Assembly: GCA_964012875.1 (NCBI GenBank)
Contig: CAXGUU010000054.1
Coordinates: 1 to 13,665, forward strand
DNA from: CAXGUU01 sp964012875
GTDB lineage: Bacteria; Pseudomonadota; Gammaproteobacteria; Ga0077536
Reading direction: 5' to 3'
DNA: 13,665 bases
The notes beneath the pieces were generated by a model, which had not been told where the DNA came from, made no database searches, and was given only the letters and a program-made list of their open reading frames with translations. Of the stretch, positions 7,017 through 13,665 are shown piece by piece; positions within the stretch are counted from its first letter, which is position 1; each line of letters begins with the position of its first letter. Both the position numbers and the translations under genes were made by a program.

Positions 7017-8582
7017 GTGAACCCTGATTTGCCCTACCCCGCCCGGCGTATGCCGGTGGGCGCTGATAACCTGGTCGCGACTTCACAACCCCTGGCCGCT
7101 CAGGCCGGCGTCGATGCGCTGCGTCGCGGCGGTAACGCGGCCGACGCCGCACTCGCCGCCGCGATCACGCTGACGGTAGTTGAACCGACCAGCAATGGCA
7201 TTGGTTCCGATGCCTTCGCGCTGGTCCACGACGGCACAAAACTGTACGGGCTCAACGCCTCGGGCCGGGCACCGCAGGGCTGGAGCGAAGATTACTTCAG
7301 CGCATACGACGACATGCCGCTGTTCGGCTGGGATGCGGTCACCGTGCCGGGCGCAGTCAGCGCCTGGGTCGCGATGTCGGAGCGTTTCGGAAAATTGCCA
7401 TTCGAAACACTGTTTGAGCATGCCGTGCGTTATGCCCGCGAGGGATTCATTGTTGGCACACGCACGGCCTGGCACTGGCAGCACGACCCGATCACGCACT
7501 ATCAAGACTACCCGGATTTCGCCGCACATTTTTTGCCAGCGCCCGGCGCCGGAGCGCGCGCGCATTTACCCGATGCCGCCACGACACTGGAAGAGATCGC
7601 GAGTACACGCGGTGAGTCGTTTTATCGCGGCCAGCTCGCCGAGCGGATTGCAGACGCGGCCGCAAGCAGCGGCGCAGCGCTCTCACTCGATGATTTGAAT
7701 GCGCATCGCTGTGACTGGGTTGAACCCATTGGCCAGCGCTACCGGGACGTGACCCTGCACGAGATCCCGCCCAACGGACAGGGTCTCGCTGCGCTCATCG
7801 CGCTCGGCATTCTCGCGCATTTCGAGTCACCGCCGTTGGACAGTGCCGACAGTGTCCACCTACAGATTGAGGCGACGAAGATCGCGCTGCGCGCAGCCGC
7901 CGATCATATTTCCGATGTCGACACCATGCGCCTGACGCCCCCCGAACTGCTCGACGTAACATCACTCGCGAAGACGGCCGCCGGCATAAGCAACAGGGCC
8001 GCACCGTTGCCCCCGGCCAGCCTGCCGGCAAGCGCGGATACCGTTTACCTGACGGCAGCGGATCGGAGCGGCATGATGGTGTCGTTTATTCAGTCCAATT
8101 TCTACGGTTTCGGATCGGGCATTGTCATTCCCGGCACCGGCATTGCCATGCAGAACCGCGGCGCCGGATTCTCGCTCGAACCCGGCCACGCGAACGTCGT
8201 CGCGCCCGGCAAACGCCCCTTCCACACCATTATTCCCGCGTTCATGACGCGGAACGGTGACGCTTACGCCAGCTTCGGCGTCATGGGCGGCCCGATGCAG
8301 GCGCAAGGGCATGTACAAATGGTCGTACGCATGGTCGACCACGGCCAGAATCCCCAGGCCGCCAGCGACGCCCCGCGCTGGCAGGTCATGGATGATTTTT
8401 CAGTACTGCTGGAACCCGGTTTCCCGAAAAACGTTGCCGACGAGCTCGCCGGTCGCGGCCATGAAATCAAATACGCCGAAAGCGAACGACCGTTCGGCGG
8501 CGCGCAGCTGATTGTCAAAACCGAGGCGGGCTATATCGGCGGCTCTGACCATCGCAAGGAAGGGCAGGTCGCCGGTTTTTAA
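7017..8582 (+). CDS. Gamma-glutamyltranspeptidase-family Ntn-hydrolase, cytoplasmic
   Basis: This 521-residue protein spans both subunits of the Ggt family, which self-cleaves to expose an N-terminal Thr nucleophile. The predicted nucleophile is Thr342 in S-A-D-T-V-Y-L-T. Other family segments are G-G-N-A-A-D-A-A at 38-45, N-A-S-G-R-A-P at 80-86, N-G-I-G-S-D-A-F at 60-67 and F-G-V-M-G-G near 422. There is no signal peptide, unlike periplasmic E. coli Ggt. The glutamyl-binding residues of E. coli Ggt (Asp433 and the Ser462-Ser463 pair) are not conserved: the regions read Q-N-R-G-A-G-F-S at 379-386 and K-R-P-F-H-T-I-I-P at 399-407. Oxamate amidohydrolase-like members share that pattern, so the substrate may be another amide. 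The start is GTG 7017, 8 nt after the cupin stop, with weak ribosome-binding signal; ATG 7050 is an alternative. Confidence 0.87.
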   Translation: MNPDLPYPARRMPVGADNLVATSQPLAAQAGVDALRRGGNAADAALAAAITLTVVEPTSNGIGSDAFALVHDGTKLYGLNASGRAPQGWSEDYFSAYDDMPLFGWDAVTVPGAVSAWVAMSERFGKLPFETLFEHAVRYAREGFIVGTRTAWHWQHDPITHYQDYPDFAAHFLPAPGAGARAHLPDAATTLEEIASTRGESFYRGQLAERIADAAASSGAALSLDDLNAHRCDWVEPIGQRYRDVTLHEIPPNGQGLAALIALGILAHFESPPLDSADSVHLQIEATKIALRAAADHISDVDTMRLTPPELLDVTSLAKTAAGISNRAAPLPPASLPASADTVYLTAADRSGMMVSFIQSNFYGFGSGIVIPGTGIAMQNRGAGFSLEPGHANVVAPGKRPFHTIIPAFMTRNGDAYASFGVMGGPMQAQGHVQMVVRMVDHGQNPQAASDAPRWQVMDDFSVLLEPGFPKNVADELAGRGHEIKYAESERPFGGAQLIVKTEAGYIGGSDHRKEGQVAGF

Positions 8583-8635
8583 GACATCGCTGAAAAAAAT
8601 CGGCTGCGCTACCGCAATTAACTTTGAGACCGCTT
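8583..8635. other. Short convergent gap, no terminator recognised
   Basis: The Ggt-family gene and the selenoprotein gene end 53 nt apart and face each other. I see no stable GC-rich hairpin with a T tract on either strand. Confidence 0.4.
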
Positions 8636-10339
8636 CTACTCAAACCGCTTCGCGGTCCAGTCGCCATGGGCACCGTCGTTGCTCATGACATAAGCATTGT
8701 TGCGGTTCGGATCGCCACTGACGGCAATGACGAACTTATCGGCGTCAGTCACGATCGGCACGAGGCGCTCTGGATCGTCTGATTCGCCAAACGCACGGGG
8801 CACGAGTCCGTCGGTCGCAAGTTCGTAAAGCGTGCGGCGACCCGCGGTGAGGTTGGTCCATTCGCCAATGAACTGCTCGAACTTTCGCGCCGGCAAACGT
8901 GCCTTTTCGTATAAGGCAGCTTTCAGATCCTGTTTGCTCCAACCCGAACGCGCTATCGTGCGGGCGAGCAGCGGCGAGAGGATCAACAAGGGCCGAAAAC
9001 GCCCTACGCCCAAGCCGTAGACATGGCACAAATCCCAACCGCTGACCCGCACCAGCCCGTCGGCCAGGTAGGGCACCAGCGCTTCTGCCGTCGATCCATA
9101 CGCGCCACCAACAATGATGCCACTGTTCATGCGCGCCATCGTTGCAACGCTATCACCGTATTCGAACCCGAATTCAGCGCACAGCGGTGGCCAGCCGATC
9201 TCGGCCAGCACTTCTTCATCTTCCGCCAGAACAATGCGGGTGCTGTTGCCGAACGTTGCCTTGTCATGCTCTTCAGCTGTGAATCCGCAAACGTTGCGGA
9301 GGAACAATCTCAGCCAGCGACCGACGGCGGTATTGGCCTGCGCGCCCTCACGCAACGCGCCGGGACCACAATTGAATCCGAGCTTGGAAACCGAGCGGCC
9401 ATTAACAATTACCAGTGCATCGGCGCCGGTGGTGTTGCCTGAATGCTCAACGCCATAGTGCTCATCAAGAAGGATCTCGGCCATTGCGGTCAACACCGGC
9501 AGGTGTTCGGGCCGGCAGCCGGCCATGATCGCATTGACGGCAATCGACCAGGATGTGACCTCGCGGCCGGATGGCCGTGCGACACCCATGACCCGGGTGG
9601 CGTCAGCGGCACTGCACCCTAGGAATGCTTCAACCCGATCTACTGTCGGTGGTACAAACGGCAGACCGTCAGTCCATCCGCGAGACACGAACAGCGCGTT
9701 GATGTCGTCGATGGTGCTGCGGGCAACAACAGCGCCGGCCTCCGGTTCGGCTGCCACGGATTCAGCAGCCGTATTTTCCTCGGTCAGCCCCCGAATGATC
9801 TGCGGGAGGGTTTGTTTGCGCAGGTGATTGACCATCTCGTCTGCGCTTTGCGCATCGACATGCCCGTGCAATACACCCAGCGCGAGACCGTCATAGCCGA
9901 CGCCGCTGCCGGTCGCCCGGCCCTGGCGAACAAAGCCCTCGCAGACCAGTGATACCGAGGGTACACCGGCAGCTTCTGCGGTAACTGCGGCCCGCATCAC
10001 GGCGGGCGTGCAACTTCCTCAGCAACCGACACCGGAAATGACGGCGTCGACCCGGTTCGCTGCCAGGCGCTCGGGCAGCGCGCCGATAATCGCGGCTTCA
10101 TCTCCGCCGTGGGTGTTGCCGAAGGTTTCCCAACCAACACATTCGATGTCGTCATAGACCTCGTTTAGAGCCTGCTCAATGGCCGCAAAAAGCGTCTCGC
10201 CACGGAAGAGATAATCCCACAGGAAGCCGATGCGCTTACCGGCCAGGGTGTCCAGACGCGGCGCCAGTGGTTGCGGCTCAATCGCCCGGGACGAGCGTGG
10301 CCACACGACTTCGTAGAGCGGCTTGTTCTGTTGGTCCAT
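8636..10339 (-). CDS. UGSC-family selenoprotein with in-frame TGA (Sec107), fused to a long C-terminal domain
   Basis: Two collinear frames, 10339-10022 and 10018-8636, are joined by one TGA at 10021-10019. Read through, the gene encodes 567 residues with V-G-C-U-G-S-C at 104-110, the signature of the UGSC (seleno)protein family. U-G-S-C is a redox UxxC motif, and its setting (V-D-A-V-I-S-G-V-G-C, then a helix, then A-G-V-P-S-V) recalls the Sec site of GrdB-type glycine/sarcosine/betaine reductases. A SECIS-like hairpin follows the TGA. Residues 1-184 form the UGSC domain; a low-complexity linker at about 185-207 leads to a 360-residue domain with G-W-T-D-G-L-P-F-V-P-P-T at 221-232 and a G-P-G-A-L-R-E-G segment near 325, which I do not recognise. 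ATG 10339 has an AAAAGGA site upstream. No Sec machinery gene is in the window. The rival reading, two separate genes, would leave the second with a GTG start, no ribosome-binding site and a split domain. Confidence 0.88.
9983..10021 (-). promoter_or_regulatory. Sec codon and bacterial SECIS-like hairpin
   Basis: The TGA is at 10021-10019. It is followed by a perfect 6-bp stem, GCCCGC (10007-10002) with GCGGGC (9995-9990), closing a 6-nt loop CGUGAU (10001-9996). The loop starts 17 nt after the TGA and has G at its second position followed by U. That fits the usual bacterial SECIS pattern: a coding-region hairpin shortly after UGA with an early loop G. A lower extension pairs 10013-10010 with 9988-9985 across a small internal loop. 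Confidence 0.75.
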
Positions 10340-10480
10340 GAGGCCTTGTCCTTTTCAGCGATCCGGTGCGCCAGAGTTTGCCATGCCGGGCTTCGGCAAG
10401 GGAATGCGTGCACCAGGCCTATTCAGAACTTTGCTTATCCTACAATAGCCTTCTGCAAGCCCCAAGAACAGGAAACCGAC
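10340..10480. promoter_or_regulatory. Divergent promoter region between selenoprotein and crotonase genes
   Basis: This 141-bp gap separates two divergent genes. On the plus strand TACAAT at 10441-10446 is a good -10, about 35 nt before the crotonase start; the matching -35 is poor. AGGA at 10470-10473, 7 nt before the ATG, is the ribosome-binding site. For the minus-strand gene only the ribosome-binding site is visible. No operator-like dyad stands out. Confidence 0.35.
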
Positions 10481-11269
10481 ATGTCTGACCGCGTCCTGCT
10501 AGATATGACCGACGGTATCGCCGTCATCACCCTGAACGATCCGCAGAAGCGCAATGCGCTTTCAGGTGAGATGGTATCGGCCCTCATAGCTGCCATTGAT
10601 ACATGTGAAGCACACGACGACGTGGGCGCCGTCGTCCTCACCGGAGCCGGCAAAGGCTTTTGCGCCGGCGGTGACATCAAGACCATGGGACCCGATGCTG
10701 ACAACCGCCCCCACGTGACCAAGCACTATATCTGGAACGACATCCAGGCCTTTCCCAAGCGTCTGGCCACTTTTGAAAAACCGATCATCGCGGCCATCAA
10801 CGGCGCAGCGACCGGTGCCGGGATGGATTACGCCATGGCCTGCGACATCAGAATCGCGGGGGAATCGGCGCGCTTCTCCGAAAGCTACGCCAGGCTCGGG
10901 CTTTTGCCCGGCGGTGGCGGTGCCTATTTTCTGCCACGCCTGGTCGGCAAGGCGCGCGCACTGGAATTGTTATGGACCGCGGATTTCGTCGACGCTGCAA
11001 CCGCGTTGGAGATCGGCCTGGTCAACCACGTCTACCCGGACGCTGCGCTGCTGGATGAGGCAAAGCAATTCGCCGCACGCATCGCCGCACAACCACCGTT
11101 TTCAATTCGGCACATCAAGCGTGCGGTCAACCAGGGTATGCACACCGATCTGGCGACCGCACTTGACCTGATTTCCTCACACATCGCGATCGCGAAAAGT
11201 GGTGCCGATCACCTCGAGGCGGTTGCGGCATTACTTGAGAAAAGAGAAGGGCAGTACCTTGGTTATTGA
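10481..11269 (+). CDS. Enoyl-CoA hydratase/isomerase (crotonase) family protein
   Basis: This 262-residue crotonase-fold protein acts on acyl-CoA thioesters in the cytoplasm. The oxyanion-hole segments are G-F-C-A-G-G-D-I-K at 59-67 and N-G-A-A-T-G-A-G-M-D at 107-116. Of the two catalytic glutamates of rat enoyl-CoA hydratase, the second (Glu164) is kept as Glu162 in G-K-A-R-A-L-E-L-L. The first (Glu144) is replaced by Tyr136 in F-S-E-S-Y-A-R-L-G-L-L-P-G. One-glutamate members are often isomerases rather than hydratases, so double-bond isomerisation is as likely as hydration. The frame extends upstream to 10271, but that part overlaps the divergent selenoprotein gene; ATG 10481 has AGGA 7 nt before it and a TACAAT -10 candidate further up. 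The gene is intact and is followed within 12 nt by a molybdoenzyme remnant. Confidence 0.92.
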   Translation: MSDRVLLDMTDGIAVITLNDPQKRNALSGEMVSALIAAIDTCEAHDDVGAVVLTGAGKGFCAGGDIKTMGPDADNRPHVTKHYIWNDIQAFPKRLATFEKPIIAAINGAATGAGMDYAMACDIRIAGESARFSESYARLGLLPGGGGAYFLPRLVGKARALELLWTADFVDAATALEIGLVNHVYPDAALLDEAKQFAARIAAQPPFSIRHIKRAVNQGMHTDLATALDLISSHIAIAKSGADHLEAVAALLEKREGQYLGY

Positions 11270-11281
11270 TTCCAAACAAAC

Positions 11282-11685
11282 GGTAGCCGGTTCTACTGGC
11301 CCGTCAAGGGGCCCGAAGTGAACCTTTATCGCGACTTTGAAACGCAGGACGAGATCGACGATCAATGCCGAAACTGCCGGACCACTGGGCCGCAATTGAA
11401 TCGGTCAGCGCGGAACACCCCTTCTGATTGGTTACCGCGCCCGCCCGGCATTTTTTGAACTCCAGCTTCAATGAAACGAAGACATCGCGCCGGCGTGAGG
11501 GCAAACCAACGGCACTGATACATCCCGAGGACGCGGCGACGCTCAATGTGCACGATGGCGCGCGCGTCCGTCTCGGTAATTCTCGCGGCGAAGTTGAACT
11601 TAATGTGGAAACGAAAACCGGACATCAGCCAGGTGTCGTCGTGGTTGAGAGCCTGTACAGGCGGGCATCAGCGATAGGTCCATAG
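11282..11685 (+). pseudogene. Decayed C-terminal fragment of a molybdopterin oxidoreductase
   Basis: The fragment covers the molybdopterin dinucleotide-binding domain found at the C-terminus of formate dehydrogenase/biotin-sulfoxide-reductase-type enzymes. Readable segments are L-P-D-H-W-A-A-I-E near 11371, V-T-A-P-A-R-H-F-L-N-S-S-F from 11431, S-R-R-R-E-G-K-P then A-L-I-H-P-E-D-A-A, and G-V-V-V-V-E-S near 11632. At least two lesions are seen. A frame change lies between an upstream piece (R-F-Y-W-P-V-K-G-P, from 11288) and the piece from 11365. A TGA at 11425-11427 sits between Pro-Phe and Leu-Val, where relatives usually have Arg. The end is also abnormal, stopping at 11683 before the usual tail. 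The N-terminal catalytic part is absent: the intact crotonase ends 12 nt before. I take it as the scar of a deleted gene. Confidence 0.7.
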
Positions 11686-11741
11686 TAGTATTGCGTGGCC
11701 GCCCGGGGGCGTCACGACAATCCTTCCTTGAGATTATACAT

Positions 11742-12521
11742 ATGACTACCAGACTCACAGGCGCGAGCCTGGCCCTCTGCCTCGGGACGCTGTACTGCGC
11801 GACCGTGTTCAGCCAGACACCAATAAACGCCGTGACCAAGGTCGGTGAACAGCGCGCCGATGAGGGCGCCGCAGCACAGCGTCAGATCGATAGCTTGAGA
11901 GATTCCACGGACGACCTCGAGGCCAAATACAAACAGGTCATGAAGGTCGTAGACGGTCTCCATGTTTATAACGGCCTGCTGCAAAAGCAGGTCGACAATC
12001 AGCAGGCCGAAATCGCCGACCTCACAGACTCGATTAGCAAGGTTTCTTTGATCGAGCGCCAGATTATCCCGTTGATGGTGCGGATGATTGAGACGCTCGA
12101 CGAGTACGTCAAACTGGACGTGCCGTTCCTGCCGCAAGAGCGCGCCGAGCGCGTCGCGCGGCTGCGCACAATGATGGAGCGCTCAGACGTCACCGCGGCC
12201 GAAAAATTCCGGCGGGTACTCGAGGCCTACCAGATAGAAAACGAATACGGTCGCACGATCGAAGCCTACAAAGGTTCACTGCCGTTTGAGGGCGGCACGC
12301 GGGAAGTTAACTTTTTGCGCGTAGGTCGGGTTGCCTTACTGTTTCAGACCGATGGCGGCGAGTTGACCGGCGCCTGGAACGCTCAAGCCGGACGCTGGGA
12401 AACACTGCCACCTGAAACCTACAAACAGGACGTCGCCAAAGGTTTACGCGTCGCGCGGAAACAGGTCGCGCCTGACCTACTGGTGTTGCCGGTCGATGCG
12501 GCTACGGGAGAAGGCCAATGA
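11742..12521 (+). CDS. DUF3450 family periplasmic coiled-coil protein of a TonB-energising operon
   Basis: This 259-residue protein starts with a signal peptide (about 1-24, ending A-T-V-F-S before Q-T-P), then a coiled-coil at about 33-103, then the conserved DUF3450 core: L-M-V-R-M-I-E-T-L at 111-119, P-F-L-P-Q-E-R at 128-134, R-R-V-L-E-A-Y-Q-I-E at 157-166 and F-L-R-V-G-R-V-A-L at 191-199. DUF3450 genes typically precede an ExbB/TolQ-like gene and act in the periplasm with a dedicated TonB system; the exact function is not established. ATG 11742 is chosen because it begins the signal peptide; the open frame back to 11691 enters the gap after the pseudogene. Its stop overlaps the start of the next gene by 4 nt (ATGA), indicating translational coupling. 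Confidence 0.9.
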   Translation: MTTRLTGASLALCLGTLYCATVFSQTPINAVTKVGEQRADEGAAAQRQIDSLRDSTDDLEAKYKQVMKVVDGLHVYNGLLQKQVDNQQAEIADLTDSISKVSLIERQIIPLMVRMIETLDEYVKLDVPFLPQERAERVARLRTMMERSDVTAAEKFRRVLEAYQIENEYGRTIEAYKGSLPFEGGTREVNFLRVGRVALLFQTDGGELTGAWNAQAGRWETLPPETYKQDVAKGLRVARKQVAPDLLVLPVDAATGEGQ

Positions 12522-13665
12522 GAATAGCCATGGTCTTCTCCGCCACACTGCTGCTGATAGCAGGCACCGCGGTACTCGCACAGGAAACCCTGTCACTCGA
12601 CTCCCTGCTTGAGACTGTCAAAACAGGCCTCGCTAAGGATGCCAAGGAGAACGCGGCACGCCTGGCGGCCTTCAAGGCCAACAAGGCCGAACAGCAAAAC
12701 CTCCTGGGGCAAGCGCAGGCTGCGCGCAGTGCGGGCGAGGCACGCTCAAAAGAACTCGAGGCTGAATTCGAGGCCAATGACCTGCGCGTTGTTGAACTTG
12801 ATGCCGCGCTCAAGGAGCGCCTGGGTTCGCTGAAAGAACTGTTCGGCGTTCTGCAGCAGGCGGCAGGCGACGCACGTGGACAGTTTGAAGCCTCCTTGAC
12901 GCAGGTGCAGTACCCCGAGCGCAGTGAGTTCCTGACTCAACTGGCACAGAAGATGGGACAGACCAGCAAGCTCGCATCGCTGGAGGAGATCGAACAATTA
13001 TGGTTCGAGCTGCAACGCGAAATGACCGAGTCCGGCAAGGTCGTTCGCTTCAAGGCGCCGGTCGTCACCGCCGATGGCAGCGAAGTCGAACAGGATGTAA
13101 TCCGCGTGGGCGCTTTCAACGTGGTCGCGAATGGCAAGTACCTCCGGTTCGTTCCGGAGACCGGGCGACTGCTCGAACTTGGACGCCAGCCGCAACAGCG
13201 ATATCTGGACCGCGTGGCTCAACTTGAATCTGCAAGCGATGGCACGGCGGCCTTCGCACTCGATCCATCACGCGGACAGATTCTTTCCCTGCTGGTACAG
13301 GCGCCCAGTTTGCGCGAGCGTATCGATCAGGGCGGGGTTGTTGGCTACGTCATTATCGGGCTTGGCGTTCTGGCCCTGTTGATTGCGATCGAGCGATTGA
13401 TGACGTTAACGCTGACCAGTACCCGGGTGCGCATGCAGGCGCGCAAACTCGACCAGCCCGGCGACAACCCGCTGGGCCGCGTACTCAAGGTCTACCACGA
13501 CAACCCCGCGGCAGATGTTGAGACCCTCGAACTCAAATTGTCGGAAGCGATACTGCGAGAAACACCGAAGATCAACCGACTGTTGATGTTTCTGAAGATT
13601 ATCGCCGTCGTGGCACCGCTACTGGGGCTGCTCGGCACCGTCACCGGCATGATCATCACATTCCA
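12518..13665 (+). CDS. Long MotA/TolQ/ExbB proton-channel protein (TtpC-like), cut at window end
   Basis: The frame is open for 382 codons to the right edge. It encodes a signal peptide (about 1-21, cleavage after A-V-L-A), a long periplasmic region rich in Ala, Glu and Lys with a coiled-coil at about 35-130, a globular part at about 170-265, a first membrane helix at 275-295 and a second at 357-378. The last ends in the ExbB/TolQ signature P-L-L-G-L-L-G-T-V-T-G-M-I. Such long ExbB relatives (TtpC type) use proton-motive force to help TonB drive outer-membrane transport. ATG 12518 overlaps the DUF3450 stop and has GAGAAGG shortly upstream. The remaining part should carry the third helix. Further ExbB, ExbD, TonB and TPR genes are expected beyond the window. 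Confidence 0.92.
   Translation, partial: MRIAMVFSATLLLIAGTAVLAQETLSLDSLLETVKTGLAKDAKENAARLAAFKANKAEQQNLLGQAQAARSAGEARSKELEAEFEANDLRVVELDAALKERLGSLKELFGVLQQAAGDARGQFEASLTQVQYPERSEFLTQLAQKMGQTSKLASLEEIEQLWFELQREMTESGKVVRFKAPVVTADGSEVEQDVIRVGAFNVVANGKYLRFVPETGRLLELGRQPQQRYLDRVAQLESASDGTAAFALDPSRGQILSLLVQAPSLRERIDQGGVVGYVIIGLGVLALLIAIERLMTLTLTSTRVRMQARKLDQPGDNPLGRVLKVYHDNPAADVETLELKLSEAILRETPKINRLLMFLKIIAVVAPLLGLLGTVTGMIITF

Noticed and set aside
6349..7152. 267-codon minus-strand open frame across the cupin gene and both its neighbours
   Set aside because: It overlaps three supported genes on the opposite strand and its translation shows no family features.
9023..9442. Plus-strand open frames opposite the selenoprotein C-terminal domain
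   Set aside because: Shadow frames. The minus-strand frame is much longer and has conserved-looking motifs.
8636..10000. Second half of the selenoprotein as an independent gene starting at GTG 10000
   Set aside because: No ribosome-binding site, the start would fall inside the conserved UGSC domain, and the frame continues seamlessly across one TGA with a SECIS-like hairpin.
11425..11427. In-frame TGA in the molybdoenzyme fragment as a second Sec codon (formate dehydrogenases can contain Sec)
   Set aside because: The catalytic Sec of formate dehydrogenase lies in the N-terminal part, not in this C-terminal domain. A frame change and broken tail nearby point to decay.
11736..11741. TATACA just before the DUF3450 start as a -10 box
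   Set aside because: It touches the ATG, so transcription would begin inside the gene, and no good -35 is found at 16-18 bp.

Overview
The window looks like a chromosomal segment of a GC-rich, aerobic, probably marine or environmental gammaproteobacterium. The best clue is the right end, where a DUF3450 protein is followed by a long MotA/TolQ/ExbB-type channel protein, the start of the TonB-energising operon typical of such bacteria. The other genes are catabolic: P450, acyl-CoA dehydrogenase, MaoC, crotonase, Ntn-hydrolase, MetE-like transferase and cupin. No phage, IS, CRISPR, tRNA or rRNA is visible.

Layout. (1) Positions 1-5095, minus strand: a class I-type cytochrome P450 and an acyl-CoA dehydrogenase-like flavoprotein. 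After a 242-bp gap with a perfect 12-bp inverted repeat come a six-helix membrane protein, an orphan cytochrome-oxidase subunit III (NorE-like) protein, a small subunit IV (NorF-like) protein and a MaoC dehydratase. (2) 5250-8582, plus strand: a compact three-gene run of a MetE-like zinc methyl/alkyltransferase, a cupin and a cytoplasmic gamma-glutamyltranspeptidase-family hydrolase. (3) 8636-10339, minus strand: one 567-codon gene that ordinary gene calling would split in two at an in-frame TGA. It reads Cys-TGA-Gly-Ser-Cys and is followed at once by a SECIS-like hairpin, so I read it as a selenoprotein of the UGSC family fused to a long C-terminal domain. (4) 10481-11269, plus strand: an intact crotonase, then a decayed C-terminal piece of a molybdopterin oxidoreductase. 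(5) 11742 to the end, plus strand: the TonB-energising genes, cut by the window edge.

How the parts may work together (inference): P450, acyl-CoA dehydrogenase-like enzyme, MaoC and crotonase suggest hydroxylation plus beta-oxidation of a hydrophobic substrate such as a terpenoid, steroid or alkyl chain. The central block, with a thiol-directed zinc transferase, a Ggt-family amidase and a Sec-dependent redox protein whose active site recalls the GrdB-type reductases, could handle a sulfur- or amide-linked intermediate. Several enzymes lack residues that are canonical in their families (acyl-CoA dehydrogenase base, MetE zinc Glu, crotonase Glu144, Ggt glutamyl-binding residues), so family names should not be read as exact reactions.

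The selenoprotein is the strongest and most easily missed feature here.
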